Of a stretch of DNA of 64,000 nt, positions 38,564 to 46,010 are shown piece by piece. The DNA is from Nonomuraea ceibae. Lineage in GTDB: Bacteria; Actinomycetota; Actinomycetes; Streptosporangiales; Streptosporangiaceae. The translations under genes and the position numbers were made by a program. The notes under the pieces are model-generated. The model ran no database searches, was not told where the DNA came from, and worked only from the letters and a program-made list of their open reading frames with translations. Where the stretch lies: contig NZ_JAHKRO010000023.1 in NCBI RefSeq assembly GCF_019396325.1, forward strand, positions 29,699-93,698, in the 5' to 3' direction. Each line of letters starts with the position of its first letter. Position 1 is the first letter of the stretch.

Positions 38564-39472
38564 CTAGCCGAAGAAGCGGCGCAGCTCGGCGGCCACGCGC
38601 TCCGGCCTGCCGCCGGTGTCGGCGTTCCCGGAGCCGCTGTGGCCGACCCCGGCGAGCTCGACGCGGGCGGCGCCGGGGACGACCCGCTCCAGGGCGTCGA
38701 GGGCGGCCTTGAAGTAGGCGGGGCTGCGGCTGCCGCCGAGCAGGAGCGTCCGCGCGCCGACCGCGCCGTAGGCCGCCTGGGAGCGGGCCAGCTCGGCCAC
38801 CACGCGCGTCTCGTGGCGCAGGGTCGGGGCGAGCATCCGCATCGTGACGTCGCCGTCGCCCGCCTTGCGGTCCTGGGCTGCCAGCATGCGCGCCGACAGG
38901 GCGTCGAGCAGCCGGCGCGGCATCAGGTCGAAGATCGCCGGGCCGAGCCTGGCGGCCTTCATCGCCGTGATCAGCGCCGCCGCGTCCCGCCCGGCGGCCA
39001 GTTCCCGCTCGTACCGCTCCAGCCACGCCGTGGGCGCCGGTCCGTCCACGAACAGCGCGGGCTCGTAGAGGACCAGCTCCCGGATCAGCCCCGCGCCCGC
39101 CGTCCGTAAGCCGCCTGGATGCCCTTTCGGTGAGCCCGTGCTCCCCGCGCGGTGGCGGGCGGCGGTGTGGAGGGCGACGAGGGCGCCGACGCTGACGGCG
39201 AAGACGCGCGAGGCCCCCGTGTGCGCGAGGAGCGCTTCCAGGTCTTCGGCCTCGCGGTCCGCAACGTGGTGCGGGCCGTAGGGTCCGCTGAGCCCGCGGC
39301 CCCGGCGGTCCGGCAGATAGACCGTGTACGTGCCGGCCAGCGCCTCGGCGAGCTCCAGGTGGCTGCGGGCCGACTCCATCTGGCCGTGCAGCACGACCAG
39401 GCCGGGCCCGGCGCCGAGCCGGTGGAACCCGATGACGGTGCCGTCCGCGGAGGTGACGTGTCCTGTGTCCAT
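38564..39472 (-). CDS. Alpha/beta hydrolase
   Basis: 302 residues. Lid-less alpha/beta hydrolase fold with the oxyanion/early strand GLVVLHGQMESARSHLELAEAL, DRRGRGLSG, and the nucleophile elbow position AVSVGALVAL (Ser in S-V-G). A conserved acid/His pair is plausible at GVGHSGSGNA. GGGAGGG precedes the ATG. Likely an esterase or similar; substrate unknown. Upstream lies a strong palindrome (TAGTTGAC-ATCAACTA), so its expression is probably repressed by a winged-helix regulator not encoded nearby. Divergent from an acyltransferase gene. Confidence 0.82.
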   Translation of the reverse strand: MDTGHVTSADGTVIGFHRLGAGPGLVVLHGQMESARSHLELAEALAGTYTVYLPDRRGRGLSGPYGPHHVADREAEDLEALLAHTGASRVFAVSVGALVALHTAARHRAGSTGSPKGHPGGLRTAGAGLIRELVLYEPALFVDGPAPTAWLERYERELAAGRDAAALITAMKAARLGPAIFDLMPRRLLDALSARMLAAQDRKAGDGDVTMRMLAPTLRHETRVVAELARSQAAYGAVGARTLLLGGSRSPAYFKAALDALERVVPGAARVELAGVGHSGSGNADTGGRPERVAAELRRFFG

Positions 39473-39485
39473 GAGCCCTCCCTCA

Positions 39486-39529
39486 TAGTTGACATCAACT
39501 ATTAGCCACAGGATAGTCAGTGTCAACTA
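39486..39529. promoter_or_regulatory. Operator-like palindromes between hydrolase and acyltransferase
   Basis: TAGTTGACATCAACTA (39486-39501) is palindromic except for its two central bases. A second, weaker copy, TAGTCAGTGTCAACTA (39514-39529), keeps one half-site. The first begins 13 nt upstream of the hydrolase start. The core also occurs upstream of the ABC exporter near 17.87 kb. Confidence 0.55.
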
Positions 39530-39550
39530 AGCGATATTGTCGATCTTCCG

Positions 39551-40804
39551 ATGACAAACACCGAGATCTCCCCCAGCACGGCCGCCCCCGCGCGCCCCCG
39601 GCTCGGCTGGCTCGACGCCCTGCGCGGGCTGGCCGCCCTGGTGGTCGTGTACGAGCACGCGCTGAACCCGCTCTACCCCGAGCTGCGCGGCGTCACGGGC
39701 CCGTGGTTCGACGCCGGCTGGTACGGCGTCATCGTGTTCTTCCTGGTCAGCGGCTACGTGATCCCGGCGTCGCTGGAGCGGCGGGGCAGCGTGGCCGGGT
39801 TCTGGATCGGCCGGGGCTTCCGGCTCTACCCGCTGTGGGCGGTGGTGGTGTGCGCCGCGCTGCTGCTGGTGGTGACGGGGATCGACGGCATCCACGTATA
39901 CCTGACCGACAATCCGGTCACGGCCACGCTCGCCCACCTGACGATGCTCCAGGACCTCCTGAACGCGCCCAACGTCGTCAACGTGCTGTGGACGCTCTCG
40001 TACGAGATGGCCTTCTACCTGCTGGTCACGGCGCTGTTCGTGGCTCGGTGGCACCGGCGCAGCGCGGAGGTGGCGGCCGGGTTCGGCGTGCTGGCCGTGG
40101 TCGCCGGCGGGGTGCTGCCGACGATCCTGCTCACGCACCGGGGGCCGACGCTCGTCACGACGCTGGCGGCGGTCGTGCTGGGCGGCGGCGGGCTGGCGGG
40201 CGTGCTCAGCTCACGCCCGGCGCTGCGGCGGGCCGGGGCGGTGGCGCTGGCGGTGCTGCCGCTGGGGCTGATCGCGGTCAACAGCCGCATCCCGGCCTGG
40301 CAGAGCCTGACGATCCTGGCCACGATGTTCGCGGGCACGGCGCTGTACCGGTGGCAGGCGGGGCAGATCTCCCGGGGCCGGGGCTGGGCCGTCGCGGGCG
40401 GAGTGCCGGTGGCGGCCACCGGGGCGGCGCTGCTGTGGCACGACGGCGACCCGCTGCCGTGGGTGGCGGCGGTCCTGGCGGCGTGGGCGACGTTCGGGGC
40501 GGGGATGCTGCTGGCCGACCGGCGGGTGCCCGCGTGGTGGGCGTGGCTGGGGATGGTGAGCTACTCGGTCTACCTGATCCACCCGATCCTGCTGGAGATC
40601 GTCGACGGCTTCCTCGACGACCCGGCCGCCGTCGCCTGGCCGTACCGGGTGGGGCTGGGGGCGCTGGTCGTGGCGGTGCTGCTGGGCTGCTCGGCGCTCA
40701 CGTACCGGCTCGTGGAGGCTCCGGCGCAGCGCCTGGGACGACGGATCGCCGCTCGATCCACGGGATCGTCAAACGCGCGGCGGAGCAGTCCGGGGGGCGG
40801 GTGA
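39551..40804 (+). CDS. Acyltransferase family 3 membrane protein
   Basis: 417 residues with about ten membrane helices. The opening LGWLDALRGLAALVVVYEHA and the following WYGVIVFFLVSGYVI carry the R-G and catalytic H/ FFxLSG-like features of acyltransferase 3 (OafA-type) enzymes, which acetylate surface polysaccharides or antibiotics. The C terminus (YRLVEAPAQRLGRRI) matches the family end before a short basic tail. ATG without a clear ribosome-binding site. No glycan-biosynthesis gene is adjacent, so the acceptor is unknown. Confidence 0.85.
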   Translation: MTNTEISPSTAAPARPRLGWLDALRGLAALVVVYEHALNPLYPELRGVTGPWFDAGWYGVIVFFLVSGYVIPASLERRGSVAGFWIGRGFRLYPLWAVVVCAALLLVVTGIDGIHVYLTDNPVTATLAHLTMLQDLLNAPNVVNVLWTLSYEMAFYLLVTALFVARWHRRSAEVAAGFGVLAVVAGGVLPTILLTHRGPTLVTTLAAVVLGGGGLAGVLSSRPALRRAGAVALAVLPLGLIAVNSRIPAWQSLTILATMFAGTALYRWQAGQISRGRGWAVAGGVPVAATGAALLWHDGDPLPWVAAVLAAWATFGAGMLLADRRVPAWWAWLGMVSYSVYLIHPILLEIVDGFLDDPAAVAWPYRVGLGALVVAVLLGCSALTYRLVEAPAQRLGRRIAARSTGSSNARRSSPGGG

Positions 40805-40904
40805 AGCTGCCTGGCGCCGGCGGGTCCAGGTGGTGCCAGGACTACCCTCACCTCTCCTCCGCGCACCAGTGAGAACGGCCGCCCGCGTCACTTGAATGGC
40901 GGGC

Positions 40905-41594
40905 ATGACATCAACAGAGCTGCCAGGCCGCTGGGTCGAGGGCGTCGGCATGATCCTCGGCCCGCTGCTCCTCCTGGCCGGGGTGCTGACCCGGATCGGC
41001 GCGGACGACTTCTTCACCGGGCAGCTCGCCGCCCACGCCGCCCGGCCCGGCGAGATGGCGCTGTCCTACGGGCTGTTCGCGGCCGGGGTGGTGCTGCTGT
41101 GGCCGGCGGTGACGGGGCTGGCCCGGCGGCTGGAGCCCGGCTGGGGGCGCTGGGGCGTCACGCTGGTGGTGCTCGGGCTGTTCGGGCGGGTGTTCCACGC
41201 CGGGGTGAGCCATCTGGCGTTCCAGCTCGTGGACGTGCTCGGGCTGGAGGCCGCGCAGCGCGTGGTGGCCGGCACGTACGGGGCCTTCCACGTGTTCAAG
41301 GCGGTCAACGTGTGCATCATGGCGGGCTGGATCGTGCTGGCCGTGGGCGCGTACCGGGCGCGGGCGCTCGGGGCGGCCCGGTGCGTGGCGCTGGGCCTTA
41401 CGGCCGCGCTGCCGCTGGGCGTGCTGAAGGGCAGCAGCGACCCGGTCTCGCTGGTCGCCCTCGCCGGGCTGGCCGTCGCGCTCGTCCCGCTCGGCGTCAC
41501 CACGTTGCGTACGGGACCGGCGCCCCGCTGGTGGGCCGTGGCGCTGACCGTCGGCCTGGTGCCGGTGGCGTACCTGCTGGGCCTGGTGGGCTGA
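40905..41594 (+). CDS. Hypothetical multi-pass membrane protein
   Basis: 229 residues with about seven hydrophobic helices (for example GMILGPLLLLAGVLTRIG, ALSYGLFAAGVVLLWPAV, LGVTLVVLGLFGR-like segments). Residues are mostly Leu/Val/Ala/Gly, with conserved-looking His in FHAGVSHLAFQL and FHVFKAVN. No known domain recognised. The second ATG is used because TTGAAT ends exactly 7 nt before it; the first ATG (9 nt upstream) overlaps that hexamer. Neighbours give no functional hint. Confidence 0.65.
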   Translation: MTSTELPGRWVEGVGMILGPLLLLAGVLTRIGADDFFTGQLAAHAARPGEMALSYGLFAAGVVLLWPAVTGLARRLEPGWGRWGVTLVVLGLFGRVFHAGVSHLAFQLVDVLGLEAAQRVVAGTYGAFHVFKAVNVCIMAGWIVLAVGAYRARALGAARCVALGLTAALPLGVLKGSSDPVSLVALAGLAVALVPLGVTTLRTGPAPRWWAVALTVGLVPVAYLLGLVG

Positions 41595-41675
41595 TTTTTC
41601 CGATCATGCGGTAACAACGGGACTGCTCGGACCACTACCGGGTGTCAGAAACATCCGGAACGAAGGGGCGGGGCG

Positions 41676-42200
41676 GTGACGGATGATCAGCACCGGTTCA
41701 CCGGCGTGTACGACGAATGCCGGCAACGCGTGTGGGCGTACGTGGTCAGTCGCTCGGGACGTCAGGTGGCGGACGAGGTCGTGAGCGAGACGTTCGCGAT
41801 CGCCTGGCGGCGGCTGGAGGACGTGCCCGACCCGGCGCTGCCCTGGCTGCTCGGCGTGGCGCGCAACGTGCTGCGCGACACCATCCGCGCCGAGGCCAGG
41901 CGCGAGGCGCTCGCGCAGGAGTTGCGCGCCTGGACCGAAGGGGACGTGGCCGACCAGGTGACCGAGCGGATCGGCGTGCTCCAGGCGCTGGCCGCGCTCG
42001 GCGACGACGACCGGGAGATCCTCGTCCTGGTGGCATGGCAGGGGCTGTCGCCGAAGGAGGCCGCGCGGGTCGTCGGCTGCTCGACCGCCGCGTTCCGGGT
42101 CCGGCTGCACCGCGCCCGCAAACGGCTCAAGCAGGCCATGGAGCCCGCCGGGCCGTCCCGTCCCCGAGTGCGCAACAACCTCAGCGAGGAGTGGTCATGA
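41676..42200 (+). CDS. ECF-type RNA polymerase sigma factor
   Basis: 174 residues with sigma region 2 (VWAYVVSRSGRQVADEVVSETFAIAWRRL) and region 4 (ALGDDDREILVLVAWQGLSPKEAARVVGCSTAAFRVRLHRARKRL). Regions 1 and 3 are absent, as in ECF sigma factors. GTG start after GGGGCGGGC. The stop overlaps the next gene as ATGA; that gene encodes a single-pass membrane protein, the typical arrangement for a sigma factor and its dedicated partner. Its regulon and inducing signal are unknown. Confidence 0.92.
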   Translation: MTDDQHRFTGVYDECRQRVWAYVVSRSGRQVADEVVSETFAIAWRRLEDVPDPALPWLLGVARNVLRDTIRAEARREALAQELRAWTEGDVADQVTERIGVLQALAALGDDDREILVLVAWQGLSPKEAARVVGCSTAAFRVRLHRARKRLKQAMEPAGPSRPRVRNNLSEEWS

Positions 42201-43336
42201 ACCCGATGGACGAGCTGCGTGCCGCTCGGCCCGCACACCTCGGCGACGCCCCGGTGGACGAGGGCACCCGGGCCAGGGAGCTCACGTACGCCATGTCGCA
42301 CCCGCGCAAGGCGCGGCGCGGCCGGAAGGTCGTCTGGCCGGTGTGGGGCATCAGCCTGGCCGGGGCCACGGCCGCGGTCGCGGCGGCGGCCGTCGTCGTG
42401 ACCGGGACGGGCGGCGCGCCGCCGAGCGCCCCCGACTCCGTCGCCCAGCCCGCCGCGACCGCGACTGCGACCGCCACGAAGGTGCGGCTGTCGGCGCGCG
42501 AGGTGCTGCTGGCCGCCGCCGAGAAGGCCGGCAGCCAGCCCGACGAGATGGGCGCGTGGTGGCACACGTCCACCATGCAGCGCACCCTGCACCAGGTCGC
42601 CGAGGGCGGCTACACGGTCGTGGAGCGGCAGCGGAGCGAGGGCTGGACGTCCAGCGCGACCGGCGGCGAGCAGGGCGGCACCTACCAGTCGCTCGGCGCG
42701 CGACCGGCCACGCCCGAGGACGAGGCGGCCTGGCGGCGGGCCGGCTCCCCCCGCGAGTTCGAGGTCAAGGTGCCCGGCAAGCCGCGCGCGATCACGCTGT
42801 CCACCTCGCCGCGCAAGCCGTGGGGCGGCTTCAGCCCGCTGGTCGACGGTGACAAGGTGTTCTGGCTGGGCCGCAACGTGACCATGAAGGAGCTGCGCGC
42901 GCTGCCGTCCGATCCGGGCAGGCTCAAGGCGTGGCTGCTGCGCTCGTACAAGGGGCACGACACCGAGTCGGAGAGCGTGCCGATGGCCTCCGACCCGTGG
43001 CTGTACCGGGTGAGCACCGGGCTCATCCTGGACATGCCGGTCACGCCTGAGGTGCGGGCCGCCGCCTTCCGGATGCTCGCCGACCTGGACTCGGTCAAGG
43101 TCATCGAGAACGTGACCGACGCCGAGGGCCGCCAGGGCGCGGCGGTGGCGGTCGAGGAGAAGGTCAGGGACAGCGTCATGGAGACCCGGCTGATCTTCGA
43201 CCAGGAGACCGGGCGGGGCCTGGCCAGCGAGAGCGTGGTGGTCGAGCCGGGCGACGCGCACGCCGGGCACGAGCCGGGCACCGTGGTGGGCACGACGACG
43301 GTGCTGGAAGCGGGCTGGGCCGACAGCAGGCCGTGA
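42197..43336 (+). CDS. CU044_5270-like membrane protein, putative sigma-factor partner
   Basis: 379 residues. A short cytoplasmic N terminus (MDELRAARPAHLGDAPV) is followed by one membrane helix (about residues 50-75, WPVWGISLAGATAAVAAAAVVV), an Ala/Thr linker and a large extracytoplasmic domain with WWHTSTMQRTLHQV and FDQETGRGLASESVVV. This matches the actinobacterial CU044_5270 type found after ECF sigma genes. No zinc-binding anti-sigma motif is visible, so it may regulate the sigma factor by another contact or respond to an outside signal. Translationally coupled to the sigma gene. Confidence 0.8.
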   Translation: MNPMDELRAARPAHLGDAPVDEGTRARELTYAMSHPRKARRGRKVVWPVWGISLAGATAAVAAAAVVVTGTGGAPPSAPDSVAQPAATATATATKVRLSAREVLLAAAEKAGSQPDEMGAWWHTSTMQRTLHQVAEGGYTVVERQRSEGWTSSATGGEQGGTYQSLGARPATPEDEAAWRRAGSPREFEVKVPGKPRAITLSTSPRKPWGGFSPLVDGDKVFWLGRNVTMKELRALPSDPGRLKAWLLRSYKGHDTESESVPMASDPWLYRVSTGLILDMPVTPEVRAAAFRMLADLDSVKVIENVTDAEGRQGAAVAVEEKVRDSVMETRLIFDQETGRGLASESVVVEPGDAHAGHEPGTVVGTTTVLEAGWADSRP

Positions 43337-43370
43337 CATCGCGCCGGGGGTGCGGCTACGCCGGCGTGCC

Positions 43371-43943
43371 TTACGGTTGGTTCAGGCAGGACAGGTTGGC
43401 CGAGCGGTAGAGGACGACGACGAGCACCACCAGCGCCGCGAACCAGGCGACGGTCACGGCCAGGGGCAGCCCGGCGTAGCCGTACGGGGCCAGCATGCCG
43501 GCGACGCCCAGCGCGGCGACCGTCCAGCGCAGCACGTCGAGGAGCGCGGCGCGGGACGCGTGCCCACCGGGGCGGAGCCGCCCGGCCACGATCTCGCCGA
43601 TCAGCCAGATGGCGAGCAGGGAGCCGGCCTTCTCGGCGAGGTCGAGCGCCTGCTCCAGGGACGTGTCCGGCGCGGCCGGGCCGATTATCAGGAGGTCGAC
43701 GATCGACAGGAAGACCATCGACGTGGTGGCGGCAGCCCCCGCCGGGTCGGCCGGGTGGAGGGAGGCATCTCGCAGCCGGGACAGCCCGACCGCGCACATG
43801 GCCCAGCCGACCGGGTCGAGGAGCAGGTCGAAGCCGTCGAGCCGGAGGGCGGCGTAGACGATGACGAGACCGGTGGCGATCAGCGCGACGGGCGGCATGA
43901 GACCGCCGGACGCGGCGCGCGGGTGGGGGTTCGTCAGGACCAT
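43371..43943 (-). CDS. Hypothetical membrane protein
   Basis: 190 residues with about five hydrophobic helices, such as PPVALIATGLVIVYAALRL, MVFLSIVDLLIIG and AVTVAWFAALVVLVVVLY. No recognised domain. The start is uncertain; this ATG overlaps the end of the preceding minus-strand gene by 10 nt, which suggests coupling. A later ATG (14 codons downstream) starts right at the first helix and is an alternative. Function unknown. Confidence 0.6.
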   Translation of the reverse strand: MVLTNPHPRAASGGLMPPVALIATGLVIVYAALRLDGFDLLLDPVGWAMCAVGLSRLRDASLHPADPAGAAATTSMVFLSIVDLLIIGPAAPDTSLEQALDLAEKAGSLLAIWLIGEIVAGRLRPGGHASRAALLDVLRWTVAALGVAGMLAPYGYAGLPLAVTVAWFAALVVLVVVLYRSANLSCLNQP

Positions 43944-44509
43944 TCGTCGCTCACCGCTTCGCTGCACACCTTGTCGGACAGGCCGCGCTGCCAGGCGACC
44001 GGGACCGTCGCGCCGTCGGGCCCGGTCAGCTGCCAGGAGTCCCAGGTGACCTCCGCCGTCCGTGCCCCCAGATAGGTCTCGTACGTGAACCGCACCGGCT
44101 GCGGCGTGTGAGGCACGGCCGCGCAGTCGGTGATGGCGACGTGCCTTTCCATCACCTCCATGTCGCCTCCTTCGACGGTGACCTTCTCCGCCCCGGGGTT
44201 CTCGGCCGGCAGCAGCCGCAGGCCGGGGATGTTCATCGAGAGGCCGGAGACGGTGAAGGTGGTGGACCCCTCGTTCTCGATTTCCAGGAAAAGCCTGGTG
44301 GACAGGGCGCCGCTTTTCTCGTCCACCCAGGCGCCGGCGAAGAAGGAGTTGATGTTCCAGCTGATATGCGGGCTCACTGCCCCGGTCCCCCAAAGAAACG
44401 CGGTCACCATGACGAGCGAAAACGACGTCCAGATCACCACCCGTAATCGGACCGGTTCGGCACGCCAAGAGGTGACGCCGTATTGCTGCCAAATTTCATC
44501 GGAAGCCAT
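43934..44509 (-). CDS. Hypothetical single-pass membrane protein
   Basis: 191 residues: a short cytoplasmic segment (ASDEIWQQYGVTSW), one membrane helix (about residues 26-46, VVIWTSFSLVMVTAFLWG) and an outside beta-rich domain with ISWNINSFFAGAWVDE, TFTVSGLSMNIPGLRLL and two cysteines. No family recognised. TATGGT ends 8 nt before the ATG on the minus strand and no ribosome-binding site is present. It forms a coupled pair with the following small membrane protein and shares a symmetrical promoter with the beta-propeller gene on the other strand. Confidence 0.65.
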   Translation of the reverse strand: MASDEIWQQYGVTSWRAEPVRLRVVIWTSFSLVMVTAFLWGTGAVSPHISWNINSFFAGAWVDEKSGALSTRLFLEIENEGSTTFTVSGLSMNIPGLRLLPAENPGAEKVTVEGGDMEVMERHVAITDCAAVPHTPQPVRFTYETYLGARTAEVTWDSWQLTGPDGATVPVAWQRGLSDKVCSEAVSDEWS

Positions 44510-44517
44510 GAGGTGAA

Positions 44518-44529
44518 ACCATATATGGT
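44518..44529. promoter_or_regulatory. Symmetrical divergent promoter palindrome
   Basis: ACCATATATGGT is a perfect 12-bp palindrome in the 28-nt gap between two divergent start codons. Each arm provides TATGGT, and on both strands this hexamer ends exactly 8 nt before the start codon (ATG on minus, GTG on plus). Transcription in the two directions must be mutually exclusive or jointly controlled. Confidence 0.6.
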
Positions 44530-44537
44530 GGCATCTC

Positions 44538-45878
44538 GTGACAATACCCCCGCTGATTCTCTGGGTGGCCGCCCTGCTCACCGTGCTGGCGGCCGCCTCG
44601 CCGGTCAGCCGGGAACGGCTCGACAGGTTCGCCGCGCAGACCGGATTCACCGTCACCGCGGCCGACGCCGAACAGGTCGTCGGCCATTTCCGGGCCGTGC
44701 GCCGATGGCGTCTGATCGCGCTCGTCGTCGCCGTTCCCGTGGCGGGGCTCACCAATGACCCGTTCTCTTTGGTGCTCGGCTGGTGCGCGGTTTCCGTGGT
44801 GTTCTCTCGGGGGGCCTCGAACGCGTACGACGAGGCGCGCGTTTATCGTGGCGCATGGCTCCTCGGATTGGCCGGCGCCGTTTCGGCGACCGCCTTTCTC
44901 CTGCGAGACGTCACCGCGGCCCGGATCGCGCACACCGGAATCCTGATCGCCGTGGCCGTGGCGGTGACGTTCGCCGCCCGGCGCGAAGCGGCGAGCGCCC
45001 CGGCCGAGCTGGCCATCGGCCGCTGGTCCACGCGCGGCCTCTATCTGGCGGGGACCGCGATCGTGCTGTCGGCCGCGCTGCTCACCCCCGGCCTGCCGGT
45101 GCTCCCCGAGCCGCCCGCGTACACGCCGCCCCTGACGTTCTCCGACAGCCGCCCGAGCTTCGAGACGGTGCGCACGTACAAGGCGCCCTCCTGCGCGTGG
45201 ACCACGCAGGTGGCAGCCGACTGCAGAGGCTGGCTGGTCAACGGTCAGCCGTTCCCGCAGGCCGCGCCGTACGTCGTCGTCCCCGGCAAGGCGCCCCGGC
45301 CGGCCCCGTTCACCCGCAGCCCCGACAAGAGGGCCCTGGTCTACCTGCACCGGCACGACCGCCGCCTGGTGTACGAGGACGAGGCGGGCGCGCGCCCGCT
45401 CACCGGCGCGCTGGCCGACACCGAGCTGCCCAAGGTCACGTTCGCCGGCCAGAACAGGTACCTCGCCCTGGTCCGGGACGGCGCGCGGATCATCGACACC
45501 CGGACCTGGCGCACGCTGGAGCTCCCCGACGTCCGGCGCGTCCACGACCTCGGCAAGAGCGGCATCGTGGCCGCCACCGCCGCGCGGGCCCTCGTCCTCG
45601 ACCACCAGGGGAAGCCCCGCATGAGCCTGCCCGCCGGGGACGCCTACCACCTGCACCCGAAGGGCCACCGCCTGGTCGTCATCGACGACGAGGGGCGGGT
45701 CACGACCTACGACGTGAAGACCGGCGAGCGCCTGCGCACGGTCACCCCGGTGTTCCGCGGCGACGACAGCCTCGGTTCCGGGCTCGGCTGGTCGGCCAAG
45801 GGCGCCTTCCAGGTCCGCGCCGCCTGGTCCGAACGGGTCTACAACCTCGACCTGTCCACCGGGAAACTGTGGCGCTGA
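44538..45878 (+). CDS. Membrane protein with C-terminal beta-propeller-like domain
   Basis: 446 residues. The first about 190 contain roughly six hydrophobic helices (PPLILWVAALLTVLAAASPV, LIALVVAVPVAGL, TAIVLSAALLTPG). From about residue 210 a soluble domain has repeated short strands of the kind DGARIIDTRTWRTLELPD and DDEGRVTTYDVKTGERL, resembling WD40/PQQ-type blades. Two cysteines occur just after the membrane part. Function unknown; a membrane-tethered sensor or scaffold is possible. Base use is like the neighbours. Driven by the shared palindrome upstream. Confidence 0.68.
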   Translation: MTIPPLILWVAALLTVLAAASPVSRERLDRFAAQTGFTVTAADAEQVVGHFRAVRRWRLIALVVAVPVAGLTNDPFSLVLGWCAVSVVFSRGASNAYDEARVYRGAWLLGLAGAVSATAFLLRDVTAARIAHTGILIAVAVAVTFAARREAASAPAELAIGRWSTRGLYLAGTAIVLSAALLTPGLPVLPEPPAYTPPLTFSDSRPSFETVRTYKAPSCAWTTQVAADCRGWLVNGQPFPQAAPYVVVPGKAPRPAPFTRSPDKRALVYLHRHDRRLVYEDEAGARPLTGALADTELPKVTFAGQNRYLALVRDGARIIDTRTWRTLELPDVRRVHDLGKSGIVAATAARALVLDHQGKPRMSLPAGDAYHLHPKGHRLVVIDDEGRVTTYDVKTGERLRTVTPVFRGDDSLGSGLGWSAKGAFQVRAAWSERVYNLDLSTGKLWR

Positions 45879-45898
45879 GCAGCGGACCGAACCCGGGG

Positions 45899-45909
45899 TG
45901 AAAGTTTCA
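45899..45909 (+). promoter_or_regulatory. GAAA-n-TTTC operator upstream of the arabinofuranosidase gene
   Basis: TGAAA-G-TTTCA is a perfect 5-bp inverted repeat around one base. It lies 7 nt before a -35-like TTGACG (45917), which has CATGAT 18 nt further on. Palindromes of the form GAAA-n-TTTC are known upstream of actinomycete hemicellulase genes, where LacI-type repressors bind. Confidence 0.5.
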
Positions 45910-46010
45910 GCGTCGTTTGACGGGTGCGCCGCGCGCCACTCATGATCATGTCGTCTCCTGGTCAGGAGGAGGCGTCGAGTGAGGAACCACTGCCACGGCG
46001 AGGTGCACCG

